A stretch of DNA of 64,000 bases from Breviolum minutum Mf 1.05b.01 (GCA_000507305.1 DF240737.1:1-64000), one strand, 5' to 3'. Counted from the first letter of the stretch, positions 57,701 through 61,895 are shown. Translations and numbers: made by a program. Notes: generated by a model from the letters alone, not told the origin.

Positions 57701-59548
57701 TTAAAATAAGGTAAACTTAAAGATCCAAAGTCCTTCAAATAACACAAAAAAAACATACAAAACCACTAATTCCAGCAACCATGGATACATTGACCCCCAA
57801 AAAAAAGCAGGCCTTGCTTCCAACTCTTCTTTAGCATTCTTGTTGGTCTGGATCGAATAGCCTGCCAAGATTTCAGGGGAAATCACGTGTCAGCCCATTC
57901 CACCGGAAATGGTGTTGGAAACCAGAAGCCATCAGGTTGTTTGTCCCCTGCCACTGGAAGAGAAGATTCCTAAAAACTTGGAAATTCAGGTCACGGAAGA
58001 ATTGGTCCTGTGTCTTTCCGGCAAATTATGTTTGCACACATAAATATATATATATATGCATGTGCATGGTATGTATTTGTACCTACATGAATGGTTGATT
58101 TTTATGTCAAATCTAGACAAATGTACCAGTCCCATGGATTGTGTGGGTATGTATACATACATACATACATACATACATACATACATACATACATACATAC
58201 ATACATACATACATACATACATCCATCCATCCATCCATCCATCCATCCATCCATCCATCCATCCATCCATCCATCCATCCATCCATCCATCCATCCATCC
58301 ATCCATCCATCCATCCATCCATCCATCCATCCATCCATCCATCCATCCATCCATCCATCCATCCATCCATCCATCCATCCATCCATCCATCCATCCATCC
58401 ATCCATCCATCCATCCATCCATCCATCCATCCATCCATCCATCCATCCATCCATCCATCCATCCATCCATCCATCCATCCATCCATCCATCCATCCATCC
58501 ATCCATCCATCCATCCATCCATCCATCCATCCATCCATCCATCCATCCATCCATCCATCCATCCATCCATCCATCCATCCATCCATCCATCCATCCATCC
58601 ATCCATCCATCCATCCATCCATCCATCCATCCATCCATCCATCCATCCATCCATCCATCCATCCATCCATCCATCCATCCATCCATCCATCCATCCATCC
58701 ATCCATCCATCCATCCATCCATCCATCCATCCATCCATCCATCCATCCATCCATCCATCCATCCATCCATCCATCCATCCATCCATCCATCCATCCATCC
58801 ATCCANATCATACATACATACATACATACATACATACATACATACATACATACATACATACATACATACAGTACATCGTTTTCCCAGCTAGAGCTTCCCA
58901 ACCATCTGAAACGTGCATCATCCACATCCACCACATCGGTTTTTTGATGCGGTGTGTTGGCTTTTTTCCCACCATGGTCGGCCTAAATCACTGGCACGGC
59001 GTTCGCAATAGACCTCTTGTTCCTGGTCAAGATCAACGAAAACTGTTGCTGAAACCTGTGGTTTACACATGTCAAGCTCACATAACCTTACACCCCTTCA
59101 GTTTCCATTGTTAGATACGTCACCTCGCAATATTTCAATTTCAATTTTAGTCACCCTTGCAAAAAAAAAAACATGTTTCCTAGGTGTCTTTCAATCAAAT
59201 TTCTATTCCTCTACTGTACAGGTGCATCTCTTTCCCAACCTTTCCTGCCTTCACTGCTTCTTCAGCCTCAACGGCTTCTTTCTTGACTTTGGCCTATAGG
59301 AATCATGGGAACTGCACATCTCAACGGTCGGTGAAACACAAGTTCCCCTTGGATTTTTTTTGGATATGACATCAGAATTATCATCTTAGGCCCCTTCATG
59401 ATGTAAATTGTAAATTGTAAAGCGTCATATGATTTCCAGCATTTACCTGTCCAACAAAAATCCCAACAAAAAAAGATCTCAGGTCTTCTTGGCAAACTCG
59501 AATTTTCCACAGTTTCTGTGCCTGCATGTCGCCCAACAGCTCCAAGAC
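34675..59548 (-). CDS. Dinoflagellate-type secretory coiled-coil protein, gene of about 37 mini-exons (outline)
   Basis: Outline of one split gene; exons are listed separately. Read in order on the minus strand, the exon peptides reproduce, segment by segment, a long Glu/Lys/Ala-rich coiled-coil protein that I know from memory as abundant in dinoflagellate gene models. Landmarks in order: [134 protein letters not shown]. Most neighbouring exons join in phase. Function is unknown; the protein is expected to be extended and helical. The exon with the start codon and signal peptide was not found, and short pieces may be missing between 57.0 and 55.7 kb and between 44.1 and 40.6 kb. Coding sequence is roughly 7% of the span. 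Donors are GT, GC or GA. Two insertions (38.2-39.8 and 42.4-43.6 kb) sit in introns and do not interrupt exons. Confidence 0.85.
35432..35469 (-). CDS. Coiled-coil gene exon 36 ([12 protein letters not shown])
   Basis: 38 bp, phase 1 in and 0 out, acceptor TTTTCAG, donor GC (GCTTCA). The opposite strand is also open here, but phase and family order favour the minus strand. Confidence 0.8.
35548..35610. repeat. AT microsatellite with GTATA units
   Basis: TGTATATATATATATATATG followed by GTATATATG units. Confidence 0.85.
35550..36006. other. Intron with AT array
   Basis: Includes a minus-strand GTAAGG donor-like site at about 35751 after LVAGL; no exon confirmed. Confidence 0.5.
36007..36062 (-). 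CDS. Coiled-coil gene exon 35 ([18 protein letters not shown])
   Basis: 56 bp, acceptor TTGCCAG, donor GTCTCA. The frame stays open on both sides (35900-36142), but only this part matches the family. Confidence 0.88.
36673..36704 (-). CDS. Coiled-coil gene exon 34 ([10 protein letters not shown])
   Basis: 32 bp, phase 0 in and 2 out, acceptor ATCGCAG, donor GC (GCTTCA). The Glu codon is completed by exon 35. Confidence 0.85.
36770..36882. repeat. Family I element, fullest copy
   Basis: GGGAATCTAGGGTAACCCCCC pairs with GGGGAGGTACCCTTAGATTGCC on the right. Confidence 0.8.
36906..37016 (-). CDS. Exon-like frame of unknown membership ([18 protein letters not shown]...)
   Basis: 111 bp, 37 codons, phase 0/0, acceptor TTTTTAG, donor GTCGGT. 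It contains a hydrophobic run, [12 protein letters not shown]. Exons 33 and 34 join as in the family without it, so it is either an optional exon or belongs to something else. Confidence 0.45.
37206..37286 (-). CDS. Coiled-coil gene exon 33 ([18 protein letters not shown]...)
   Basis: 81 bp, phase 0/0, acceptor GGTCCAG, donor GC (GCATAG). Reading on would stop two codons later, which again favours a GC donor. KEKDMKYK is conserved. Confidence 0.92.
37553..37648 (-). CDS. Exon-like frame of unknown membership ([17 protein letters not shown]...)
   Basis: 96 bp, 32 codons in phase 0/0 between acceptor GATGTAG and donor GTAAAG. The composition (Trp, Tyr, Asp, Gly) is not coiled-coil and it does not fit the family between exons 32 and 33. 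Perhaps an alternative exon, an overlapping gene or chance. Confidence 0.45.
37672..37776. repeat. ATCC array with ATCCC pentamer interior
   Basis: CATC tetramers, then about nine ATCCC pentamers, then tetramers again. Confidence 0.92.
37902..37925 (-). CDS. Coiled-coil gene exon 32 (GDFKKELQ)
   Basis: 24 bp, phase 0/0, acceptor GGCCCCAG, donor GA (GAGCGA). Joins exons 31 and 33 exactly as in the family. The intron before it contains the nested intronless gene. Confidence 0.85.
37970..38076. repeat. Family G hairpin element
   Basis: CTCCATGGTTCAGTGAAAAATGG to CCATTTTCCACTGAACCATG. Same centre as the copy at 14176. Confidence 0.88.
38225..38370. repeat. Direct repeat, left copy (146 bp)
   Basis: Begins GCAGTGCTGTATC and is about 96-97% identical to 39593-39739. 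Weaker similarity continues for some 50 bp to the right in both copies. The pair brackets the intronless gene like short LTRs or the ends of a tandem duplication. Confidence 0.9.
38642..39055. other. Assembly gap (N, 38721-38976) flanked by identical 79-bp sequence
   Basis: 38642-38720 and 38977-39055 appear identical, covering the 3' end of the intronless gene. Either the contig ends overlap and the gap is artificial, or a tandem copy was collapsed here. Confidence 0.85.
39050..39496 (-). CDS. Intronless gene for small secreted, possibly GPI-anchored protein
   Basis: 148 codons, uninterrupted, ATG at 39494-39496 (an in-frame GTG 12 codons upstream is unlikely as start), TGA at 39050. Residues 1-25 look like a signal peptide ([20 protein letters not shown]), likely cut after SRA. 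The mature part is Gly/Thr/Ser-rich with about seven Cys and possible N-glycosylation sites (NYT, NAT). The last 25 residues form a small-residue patch followed by a hydrophobic tail ending at the C-terminus, as in GPI-anchored proteins. It is GC-richer than its surroundings, lies in the intron between exons 31 and 32 on the same strand, and is flanked by direct repeats. No family recognised; cell-surface or extracellular location is inferred. Confidence 0.75.
   Translation of the reverse strand: MMSKAVAAGVGALAIQIFSGLAPSRAAWGWTMDVPTNGGFTCEQGTTIGGAKGTTAANYTCTVVPDSGMSCDVSTIYLQCSDGDGGPQNFVPVEGQCINKESAAASRNATPDTLSWSQVPACSTSGAATSSTMMGCALATLLAGMAMP
39550..39570 (-). promoter_or_regulatory. Possible degenerate spliced-leader relic upstream of the intronless gene
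   Basis: 53 bp before the ATG the minus strand ends in TCTGGCTTAAG, matching 9 of the last 11 bases of the dinoflagellate spliced leader (TTTGGCTCAAG, from memory). Most of the remaining differences to the leader are transitions. Such relics mark genes re-inserted from trans-spliced mRNA. The match is short and could be chance. Confidence 0.3.
39593..39739. repeat. Direct repeat, right copy (147 bp)
   Basis: Partner of 38225-38370, same orientation, with a handful of substitutions and one A inserted. It lies directly upstream of the intronless gene, so it may carry that gene's promoter. Confidence 0.9.
39822..39884 (-). CDS. Coiled-coil gene exon 31 ([18 protein letters not shown]...)
   Basis: 63 bp, phase 0/0, acceptor TTTCCAG, donor GTGCGA. 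Strong family signature. Confidence 0.93.
39889..39927. repeat. GATA microsatellite
   Basis: Nine AGAT units with one variant, immediately upstream of exon 31. Confidence 0.92.
40120..40152 (-). CDS. Second copy of exon 29 ([11 protein letters not shown]), probably unused or alternative
   Basis: About 33 bp of frame GxxGxLE that parallels exon 29 residue by residue, with a CAG acceptor sequence before it. After the last Glu codon the bases are AATCC, with no GT, GC or GA donor, so direct splicing to exon 31 looks impaired. Limits are approximate. Confidence 0.6.
40619..40650 (-). CDS. Coiled-coil gene exon 29 ([10 protein letters not shown])
   Basis: 32 bp, acceptor GTTGCAG, donor GC (GCTGCT). 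GIIGMLE followed by VVESDF (exon 31) is the family signature. One upstream base is required, so a linking exon is not identified. Confidence 0.88.
40979..41084. repeat. Family C hairpin element, well preserved
   Basis: TACCCTCCTGAAAACAAACA to TGTTAGTTCTAGGGAGGGTA, inner TAGCACCTAAAAATGG. Confidence 0.9.
41440..41490. repeat. AT microsatellite with CATA units
   Basis: TATGTATATATATATACATACACATATATATATATATAC, imperfect palindrome overall. Confidence 0.8.
41614..41655 (-). CDS. Coiled-coil gene exon 28 ([14 protein letters not shown])
   Basis: 42 bp, acceptor GCGAAG, donor GA (GAGTGC). [11 protein letters not shown] matches the family closely. The inserted zinc-finger element lies in the intron upstream. 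Confidence 0.88.
41656..42406. other. Intron, nothing recognised besides an adjacent insertion
   Basis: Left flank of the inverted-repeat element; no exon seen, although the family predicts a few residues in this interval. Confidence 0.5.
42541..42930 (-). CDS. Zn-finger protein of the inverted-repeat element
   Basis: 129 codons from ATG at 42930; the inner Met before EQYTCGDC is another possible start. Two CxxC pairs (CGDC about residues 32-35, CNPC about 50-53) form a likely zinc ribbon, followed by a Lys/Arg/Trp-rich stretch ([12 protein letters not shown]) and a Tyr/Lys/Glu helix. The end has a C2H2-like motif ([16 protein letters not shown] then SKKH). This layout resembles small zinc-binding, HNH or endonuclease-VII-like proteins of giant viruses, Polinton-like elements and phages. 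Nucleic-acid binding is inferred; no HNH catalytic set is evident. Codon use is AT-rich, unlike the host exons. Confidence 0.8.
   Translation of the reverse strand: MRLTPCVQMVFKSKTLKDKSTYYSMEQYTCGDCGIKKDLDKFTGKNTTCNPCLEKGRRWRAKNPDKVKTTWAAYYEENKPEILAKNREYRKTYNLIEVDCEVRECKVKECRWPKHILSKKHLDDLEAKS
42985..43020. repeat. Tandem GCG-rich pair inside the mobile element
   Basis: Two imperfect copies of CGATAGCGTTG / CGCGTAGCGTTG. A local GC island upstream of the zinc-finger ORF and a possible promoter or binding site. Confidence 0.4.
43160..43270. repeat. Short tandem/inverted repeats (TTAGGTTCAACCTAATT) inside the mobile element
   Basis: Four to five copies of a self-complementary unit AGGTTCAACCT separated by variable AAT-rich spacers. 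Each copy can fold on itself. Confidence 0.8.
43366..43516. repeat. 22-bp minisatellite inside the mobile element
   Basis: About seven near-identical copies of a unit beginning GATGTGCAATTTCACC, running up to the right inverted end. Confidence 0.9.
44066..44110 (-). CDS. Coiled-coil gene exon 27 ([15 protein letters not shown])
   Basis: 45 bp, acceptor CTGGAG; donor read as GA (GACAGC), with GT two bases upstream as the alternative. The family usually has about ten more residues before the next match, so a small exon may be missing. Confidence 0.8.
44351..44450. repeat. Family B hairpin element
   Basis: GGCGGTGGTTAAACC to CAACCACCACCTA, with GGGTCGGGGTGAAAA in the centre. Confidence 0.85.
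44490..44540 (-). CDS. Coiled-coil gene exon 26 ([17 protein letters not shown])
   Basis: 51 bp, phase 0/0, acceptor CGGAAG, donor GTGCAG. Confidence 0.92.
44782..44879. repeat. Family B hairpin element
   Basis: ACTAGTTGGTTTCAACCC to GAAACCATCACCTAGTT. Two copies fall in consecutive introns here. Confidence 0.88.
45005..45041 (-). CDS. Coiled-coil gene exon 25 ([12 protein letters not shown])
   Basis: 37 bp, acceptor ACGTCAG, donor GC (GCCCTG). The intron before it is only about 106 bp, the shortest found here. Confidence 0.9.
45148..45200 (-). CDS. Coiled-coil gene exon 24 ([17 protein letters not shown])
   Basis: 53 bp, phase 0 in and 2 out, acceptor CTGAAG, donor GTCCCT. The Lys codon is split with exon 25. 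Confidence 0.92.
45536..45562 (-). CDS. Coiled-coil gene exon 23 (AYCDKELSK)
   Basis: 27 bp, phase 0/0, acceptor GACCAG, donor GC (GCATGG). AYCDKE is the best-conserved signature of the family. Confidence 0.93.
45584..45692. repeat. GC-rich hairpin element
   Basis: GGTTTGGGGCCCGGTGGTATGG mirrored by CCACCGGGCCCCAAACC. Confidence 0.88.
46112..46162 (-). CDS. Coiled-coil gene exon 22 ([17 protein letters not shown])
   Basis: 51 bp, phase 0/0, acceptor ACTAAG, donor GTGCTC. Directly continues KTMLS. Confidence 0.92.
46185..46315. repeat. Family D element
   Basis: CTGGTTGTTTAAAGACAGGATCC to CACTAAACAACTAGGG. Confidence 0.85.
46559..46614 (-). CDS. Coiled-coil gene exon 21 ([18 protein letters not shown])
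   Basis: 56 bp, phase 1 in and 0 out, acceptor GCGCCAG, donor GA (GACAGG). The central SGxDxFxKIK motif is strongly conserved in the family. Confidence 0.9.
47224..47311 (-). CDS. Coiled-coil gene exon 20 ([18 protein letters not shown]...)
   Basis: 88 bp, phase 0 in and 1 out, acceptor AATCAG, donor GTCCGG. Corresponds to the family segment of Ser/Ala-rich repeats before the D-x-F-x-K motif. Confidence 0.87.
47685..47789. repeat. Family A hairpin element, best preserved
   Basis: Arms of about 27 bp are perfect (TACTGTTGATGGAAGAAATC...). The centre reads GGATATATAAAACCTTGTAAATAA-like, as in other copies. Confidence 0.92.
47883..47951. repeat. AT-rich TATA array
   Basis: TATATG/TATATA units, partly palindromic. 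Confidence 0.85.
48214..48276 (-). CDS. Coiled-coil gene exon 19 ([20 protein letters not shown])
   Basis: 63 bp, phase 0/0, acceptor GTCTGAG, donor GC (GCGTGG). Acidic linker ending in SFLQ, as usual in the family. Confidence 0.85.
48683..48734 (-). CDS. Coiled-coil gene exon 18 ([17 protein letters not shown])
   Basis: 52 bp, acceptor GCCGAAG, donor GC (GCGAGA). The first base completes an Arg codon with exon 17. Confidence 0.9.
49182..49252 (-). CDS. Coiled-coil gene exon 17 ([18 protein letters not shown]...)
   Basis: 71 bp, phase 0 in and 2 out, acceptor AAACAG, donor GTGCCG. Contains the conserved Cys (MEC) segment. Confidence 0.9.
49681..49735. repeat. ATC microsatellite, 18 copies
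   Basis: Pure ATC in the intron between exons 16 and 17; on the minus strand GAT. Confidence 0.95.
49789..49821 (-). CDS. Coiled-coil gene exon 16 ([11 protein letters not shown])
   Basis: 33 bp, phase 0/0, acceptor GTCCAG, donor GA (GACTGA). Without splicing the frame stops at once, which supports the GA donor. Confidence 0.75.
50146..50181 (-). CDS. Coiled-coil gene exon 15 ([12 protein letters not shown])
   Basis: 36 bp, phase 0/0, acceptor CTCGGAG, donor GTGAGC. Confidence 0.88.
50409..50477 (-). CDS. Coiled-coil gene exon 14 ([17 protein letters not shown]...)
   Basis: 69 bp, phase 0/0, acceptor TTCCAAG, donor GA (GAGGCA). The H-x-F-E-M-L-x-Q-S-L motif is a strong family signature. 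Confidence 0.92.
50600..50707. repeat. Family C variant element
   Basis: ACACTCCCGTAAACTAGCATG to TGTTAGTTTACCGGAGGGTA. Confidence 0.85.
50848..51188. repeat. Compound CAC/ATC/CAG trinucleotide array (about 340 bp)
   Basis: Mostly ATC with islands of ACC, AGC and GTC. In the intron between exons 13 and 14. Confidence 0.95.
51232..51297 (-). CDS. Coiled-coil gene exon 13 ([15 protein letters not shown]...)
   Basis: 66 bp, phase 0/0, acceptor CAGCCGAG, donor GTCCGG. Continues directly from KSGSI. The 3' intron holds the ATC/GAT microsatellite. Confidence 0.92.
51393..51510. repeat. Family E hairpin element
   Basis: TTGGGTGGTTCCAAAAATAGG to CCTATTTTTGAAAAAAACACCC. Confidence 0.85.
52044..52097 (-). 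CDS. Coiled-coil gene exon 12 ([18 protein letters not shown])
   Basis: 54 bp, phase 0/0, acceptor GCGCAAG, donor GTTGGG. Holds the PxYxxKSGxI linker motif that is diagnostic for the family. Confidence 0.9.
52729..52760 (-). CDS. Coiled-coil gene exon 11 ([10 protein letters not shown])
   Basis: 32 bp, acceptor TTGCAG, donor GTTCGG. The first two bases complete a Gly codon with exon 10. Confidence 0.85.
52797..52870. repeat. AT-rich TATA array
   Basis: ATAT runs with TTGATATAT units. Confidence 0.85.
52925..53012. repeat. Family C element, left end short
   Basis: Inner GATACCAAAAATGG / CGTTTTGGGTATCCATG and right arm TAGTTTTCAGGGGTGTA. Confidence 0.75.
53836..53860 (-). CDS. Coiled-coil gene exon 10 (ATRHPDIL)
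   Basis: 25 bp, acceptor ACCAAG, donor GTAGGA. Phase 0 in and 1 out, matching exons 9 and 11. Confidence 0.75.
54068..54121 (-). CDS. Coiled-coil gene exon 9 ([18 protein letters not shown])
   Basis: 54 bp, phase 0/0, acceptor TTCCCCAG, donor GC (GCAGCC). Hydrophobic helix before the linker region. Confidence 0.85.
54500..54655 (-). CDS. Unassigned open frame ([20 protein letters not shown])
   Basis: Coding-like minus frame inside a coiled-coil gene intron, not matching the family. No fixed splice sites. Confidence 0.35.
54670..54804. repeat. Family A hairpin element with AT microsatellite inside
   Basis: Arms GTTGATGGTTCAGAAATCC and inverse; a 30-bp AT run has grown near the loop. Confidence 0.9.
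55050..55082 (-). CDS. Coiled-coil gene exon 8 ([11 protein letters not shown])
   Basis: 33 bp, phase 0/0, acceptor CCTGTCAG, donor GTGCAG. Corresponds to the low-complexity SxxLQ segment of the family. Confidence 0.75.
55514..55527 (-). CDS. Possible micro-exon of coiled-coil gene (ELVA)
   Basis: About 14 bp between acceptor GATTCAG and a canonical GTATGA donor. The phase fits exon 6, but fits exon 8 only if a nearby GA donor is used instead. Confidence 0.4.
55658..55714 (-). CDS. Coiled-coil gene exon 6 ([19 protein letters not shown])
   Basis: 57 bp, phase 0/0, acceptor GCCCCAG, donor GC (GCAGGT). Matches the family segment with the Met-rich helix ending in A-V-L-E. Confidence 0.87.
56096..56312. 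repeat. ATATC/ATAAT pentanucleotide array
   Basis: Blocks of CATAT, TCATA, then ATAAT and ATGAT units, about 200 bp. Confidence 0.92.
56590..56771 (-). CDS. Unassigned open frame ([20 protein letters not shown])
   Basis: 71-codon minus frame starting with ATG at 56771, with a possible TTTGCAG acceptor just after it and GTAGAT donor near 56590. It does not match the coiled-coil family at this place; optional exon or chance. Confidence 0.4.
56995..57083 (-). CDS. Coiled-coil gene exon 5 ([17 protein letters not shown]...)
   Basis: Acceptor CGCCAG. The frame then reads about 28 codons of charged helix, through [10 protein letters not shown]. The 3' end is uncertain; GT and GG candidates lie within the last 20 bases, and a short exon may be missing before exon 6. 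Confidence 0.75.
57103..57187. repeat. Family A element, left end missing
   Basis: Centre and right arm present (GTCTTCCATCAACAGTTTG); left arm absent. Confidence 0.7.
57326..57436. repeat. Family E hairpin element, best preserved
   Basis: TATGGGTGTTTCCAAAAATAGG with an intact inverted right end. Contains both CCATTCTAATAGGGTTTTCC and CCATTATAAACCATCC. Confidence 0.92.
57498..57546 (-). CDS. Coiled-coil gene exon 4 ([16 protein letters not shown])
   Basis: 49 bp, acceptor GCATCAG, donor GA (GACGCA), ending in phase 0, which fits exon 5. Heptad-like charged helix. Confidence 0.85.
58153..58869. repeat. ATCC array (about 585 bp) between two ATAC arrays
   Basis: Tetramers: catacatac (58153-58220), then about 146 copies of ATCC (58221-58805), one N at 58806, then ATAC again to 58869. 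Uninterrupted long frames through it only reflect a period-4 repeat. It lies in the intron between exons 3 and 4. Confidence 0.95.
58983..59022 (-). CDS. Coiled-coil gene exon 3 ([13 protein letters not shown])
   Basis: About 40 bp, acceptor TTGACCAG, donor probably GC. It holds the Cys in an E-Y-C-E context typical of this position in the family. The phase at its 3' end does not fit exon 4 directly, so a very small exon may be missing inside the intron that carries the ATCC array. Confidence 0.75.
59249..59293 (-). CDS. Coiled-coil gene exon 2 ([15 protein letters not shown])
   Basis: 45 bp, phase 0/0, acceptor CCTATAG, donor GC (GCAGGA). Highly charged helix; continues exon 1 in frame. Confidence 0.85.
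59522..59548 (-). CDS. Coiled-coil gene exon 1 seen (VLELLGDMQ)
   Basis: 27 bp, phase 0 on both sides, acceptor CACCAG, donor GC (GCACAG). This is the N-terminal motif of the family. Reading on past the donor would stay open, but the next exon continues the protein exactly after Gln, so the GC donor is preferred. An upstream exon with the start codon should exist to the right. Confidence 0.8.
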
Positions 59549-59747
59549 CTGGTGAAATCACCAGGATTTTGGGGTTGTTGAAGTTTCAAACCATAAAAAC
59601 CCTCTCCAAGTGAAACCATCAAACCATGATCATGTGGGATCCGATAGGCCAAAGAGAACGTGTTTCTTAAACGCAACGAGAAGTTGGAATCCAAAATACC
59701 TCTCTTAAACATGTCTATGTGCACTCTATATAGAGAGAGAGGCAATT

Positions 59748-59804
59748 TTCGTAAGGATTCCCGAAGGCACATTCAGCCCCTTTGCGCTAATTTCAGCAAC
59801 GTAT
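59748..59804 (-). CDS. Candidate exon, possibly last of upstream gene (YVAEISAKGLNVPSGILTK)
   Basis: After an AACCCCAG acceptor. The frame runs on to a TAG inside the nearby GA-rich tract. Confidence 0.4.
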
Positions 59805-60013
59805 CTGGGGTTTTCACAAAATATGTACAGTCACCAAGCTGAATAAAGGCAAACTTTGGTGTGGTCATAGGTCATTGTAGTTTGCCCAGACCCTATGGAC
59901 GAGCTGAGGCACATGAAACCTTGAGGAAAAACAGTATGAACTCTTGGGATAAAGAGTTACAAGTGAGACACAAAAAATATATTTAAAAAAAAACGGCCTT
60001 ACTTTCAATTCTT

Positions 60014-60115
60014 GTACTGGTTGTTTAAAAAGATCCTTATGTCATGGTGAATCATAATCCCCACATAACTGGGTCGTTTTTCATCCCCTAAAAAACCTCT
60101 GCAGTCAAAATCGGA
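60014..60115. repeat. Family D element, right end decayed
   Basis: TACTGGTTGTTTAAAAAGATCC and CACATAACTGGGTCG. Confidence 0.8.
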
Positions 60116-60194
60116 GCATACACTTCCAAGACATGTTTCGTCTTGAGGATTAAGATCCAATCAATTTCGCCAAGCTGGAAATACCTGAGCCACG

Positions 60195-60335
60195 AAAAAA
60201 ACCCTTATTACTTTCCATTATACTGGTTGGTTAATAGGGATCCTTATAATGGTTTCTTATAATCCCTATATACCTGGGTAGTATAATCCCCTATATAACC
60301 CAACCAACCAGGGTTTTTGTTCATTGCTCACCTGA
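60195..60335. repeat. Family D element, best preserved
   Basis: Starts ACCCTTATTACTTTCCATTA, core CTGGTTGGTTAATAGGGATCC to CCCAACCAACCAGGG, ends TTCATTGCTCACCTGAAAGG. Lies 80 bp from another copy. Confidence 0.88.
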
Positions 60336-60440
60336 AAGGATAGGGGAATTCCCTCTATCTGTCTGTATGTCTGTCCGTCTTGAATAAACGTCGATGGATG
60401 GATATATGATATATGTATGTAAGGGGTATGGGTACAAAGA

Positions 60441-60549
60441 TACTGTTGATGAAAGAAATCCTGCACCACCTGGGATGTATAAAACCCTTTTAGATAACAT
60501 GAGATTTACCATATCAACTGGTTAGTCGGATTTTTTTCCATCAACAGTA
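60441..60549. repeat. Family A hairpin element
   Basis: Arms TACTGTTGATGAAAGAAATCC / TTTTTCCATCAACAGTA. Confidence 0.88.
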
Positions 60550-60668
60550 TCACATCATATATAACCACATAAAGACATTTCATTTTTTTCCGGAATGAAG
60601 GGGGAACCCCTCAAATCACTCGTTTCCCCAATAGGCGTTTTTTTCGTCTGGGTTGGAGCCTTAGAAAT

Positions 60669-60728
60669 GGGACTTGAAGTTGCTGAAAGCAACAAGGTCC
60701 ATGAGAAGATCAGTCGTAAAGTCTGCAC
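60669..60728 (-). CDS. Candidate exon of upstream gene (GADFTTDLLMDLVAFSNFKS)
   Basis: Acceptor GACCGAG, ends near a TAA at 60663. The plus strand also has an 83-codon ORF (60595-60846), which I treat as a shadow. Confidence 0.5.
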
Positions 60729-61064
60729 CTCGGTCGAAGACGACGTTTCGGTTTCGTTTTGGTGGTGTTTTTTTTGTTGGATACCCCGTGGATTGTCAAA
60801 AAACAAGGGGAAGTTGAAGGGACCCAAAAAAAACACGAAAAGATGACACATGTTCACTTCTACATAATAACATGTGGTCAAATGAACGCATTTTGTCCAC
60901 AGGGAAAACACAATTGATACAAGGTTGCAAAAGTTAGAAGTTTCAAAAATCGTGAACTTGTGCTTTGACCAACCCTTAGGACCCGACGTACGAATCAGTG
61001 CAGAAAATAACTTGATTTCAGGTTGTTCTTTCATTTCGAAACGCCCACCACAAACCTGTCAACC

Positions 61065-61065
<1 letters not shown>

Positions 61066-61124
<59 letters not shown>

Positions 61125-61161
61125 CCACAACCACAACCACAACAACAACAACAACAACAAC

Positions 61162-61226
<65 letters not shown>

Positions 61227-61234
61227 AACGAACG

Positions 61235-61266
<32 letters not shown>

Positions 61267-61449
61267 CCACAANNNNNNNNNNNNNNNNNNNNNNNNNNNN
61301 NNNNNNNNNNNNNNNNNNNNNNNNNNNNNNNNNNNNNNNNNNNNNNNNNNNNNNNNNNNNNNNNNNNNNNNNNNNNNNNNNNNNNTACAACTAACAACAA
61401 CAACTAACAACGTACTAACGAACAACACAACGACTAACGACTAACGACT

Positions 61450-61482
<33 letters not shown>

Positions 61483-61488
61483 AACACG

Positions 61489-61570
<82 letters not shown>

Positions 61571-61632
61571 CCACAACCACAACGACAACGACAACGACAA
61601 CGACAACAACAACAACAACAACAACAACAAGA
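61066..61632. repeat. AAC/AACGAC compound microsatellite with assembly gap
   Basis: ACA/CAA trinucleotides with blocks of CGACAA, interrupted by 113 N at 61273-61385, followed by TAACGAC units. The true length is unknown. Confidence 0.95.
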
Positions 61633-61650
61633 AGAAGCTGGGGCCAGGAC

Positions 61651-61703
61651 CATTCTGTCAATCTTTGTGGCAAAAAGTGCAGCTGTTCTTCAGCTACGTT
61701 GGC
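61651..61703 (-). CDS. Candidate exon of upstream gene (ANVAEEQLHFLPQRLTE)
   Basis: 53 bp, acceptor CACTAG, donor GTCCTG. Confidence 0.65.
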
Positions 61704-61792
61704 CTAGTGTTGGGCATTACGAAAACCAATTTCCTGACAAAGCTGGCCAGTAGGCACTTGGTTGAAAGGGAATAGAAATGTAGAACCCTTGA

Positions 61793-61895
61793 TACGGTTG
61801 ATGGAAGAAATCCTGCACCAGTTGATGTGGTAGCTCCCATCATTTACAAGGCTTTATACATCCCAGGTGGTGCAGGATTTCTTTCATCCACAGTG
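61793..61895. repeat. Family A hairpin element
   Basis: Arms TACGGTTGATGGAAGAAATCC / GGATTTCTTTCATCCACAGT. Confidence 0.85.

Noticed and set aside
57860-58040. Plus-strand open stretch ([20 protein letters not shown])
   Set aside because: No splice-bounded context on plus; the minus strand also has a frame. Undecided, so not called.
58056-59114. Very long open frames (up to 352 codons) through the ATCC array on both strands
   Set aside because: A period-4 repeat without stops is open in all frames; no codon bias or conserved ends.
60595-60846. 83-codon plus-strand ORF
   Set aside because: The minus strand has an acceptor-bounded frame in the same place, and no other plus-strand gene is supported in the window.
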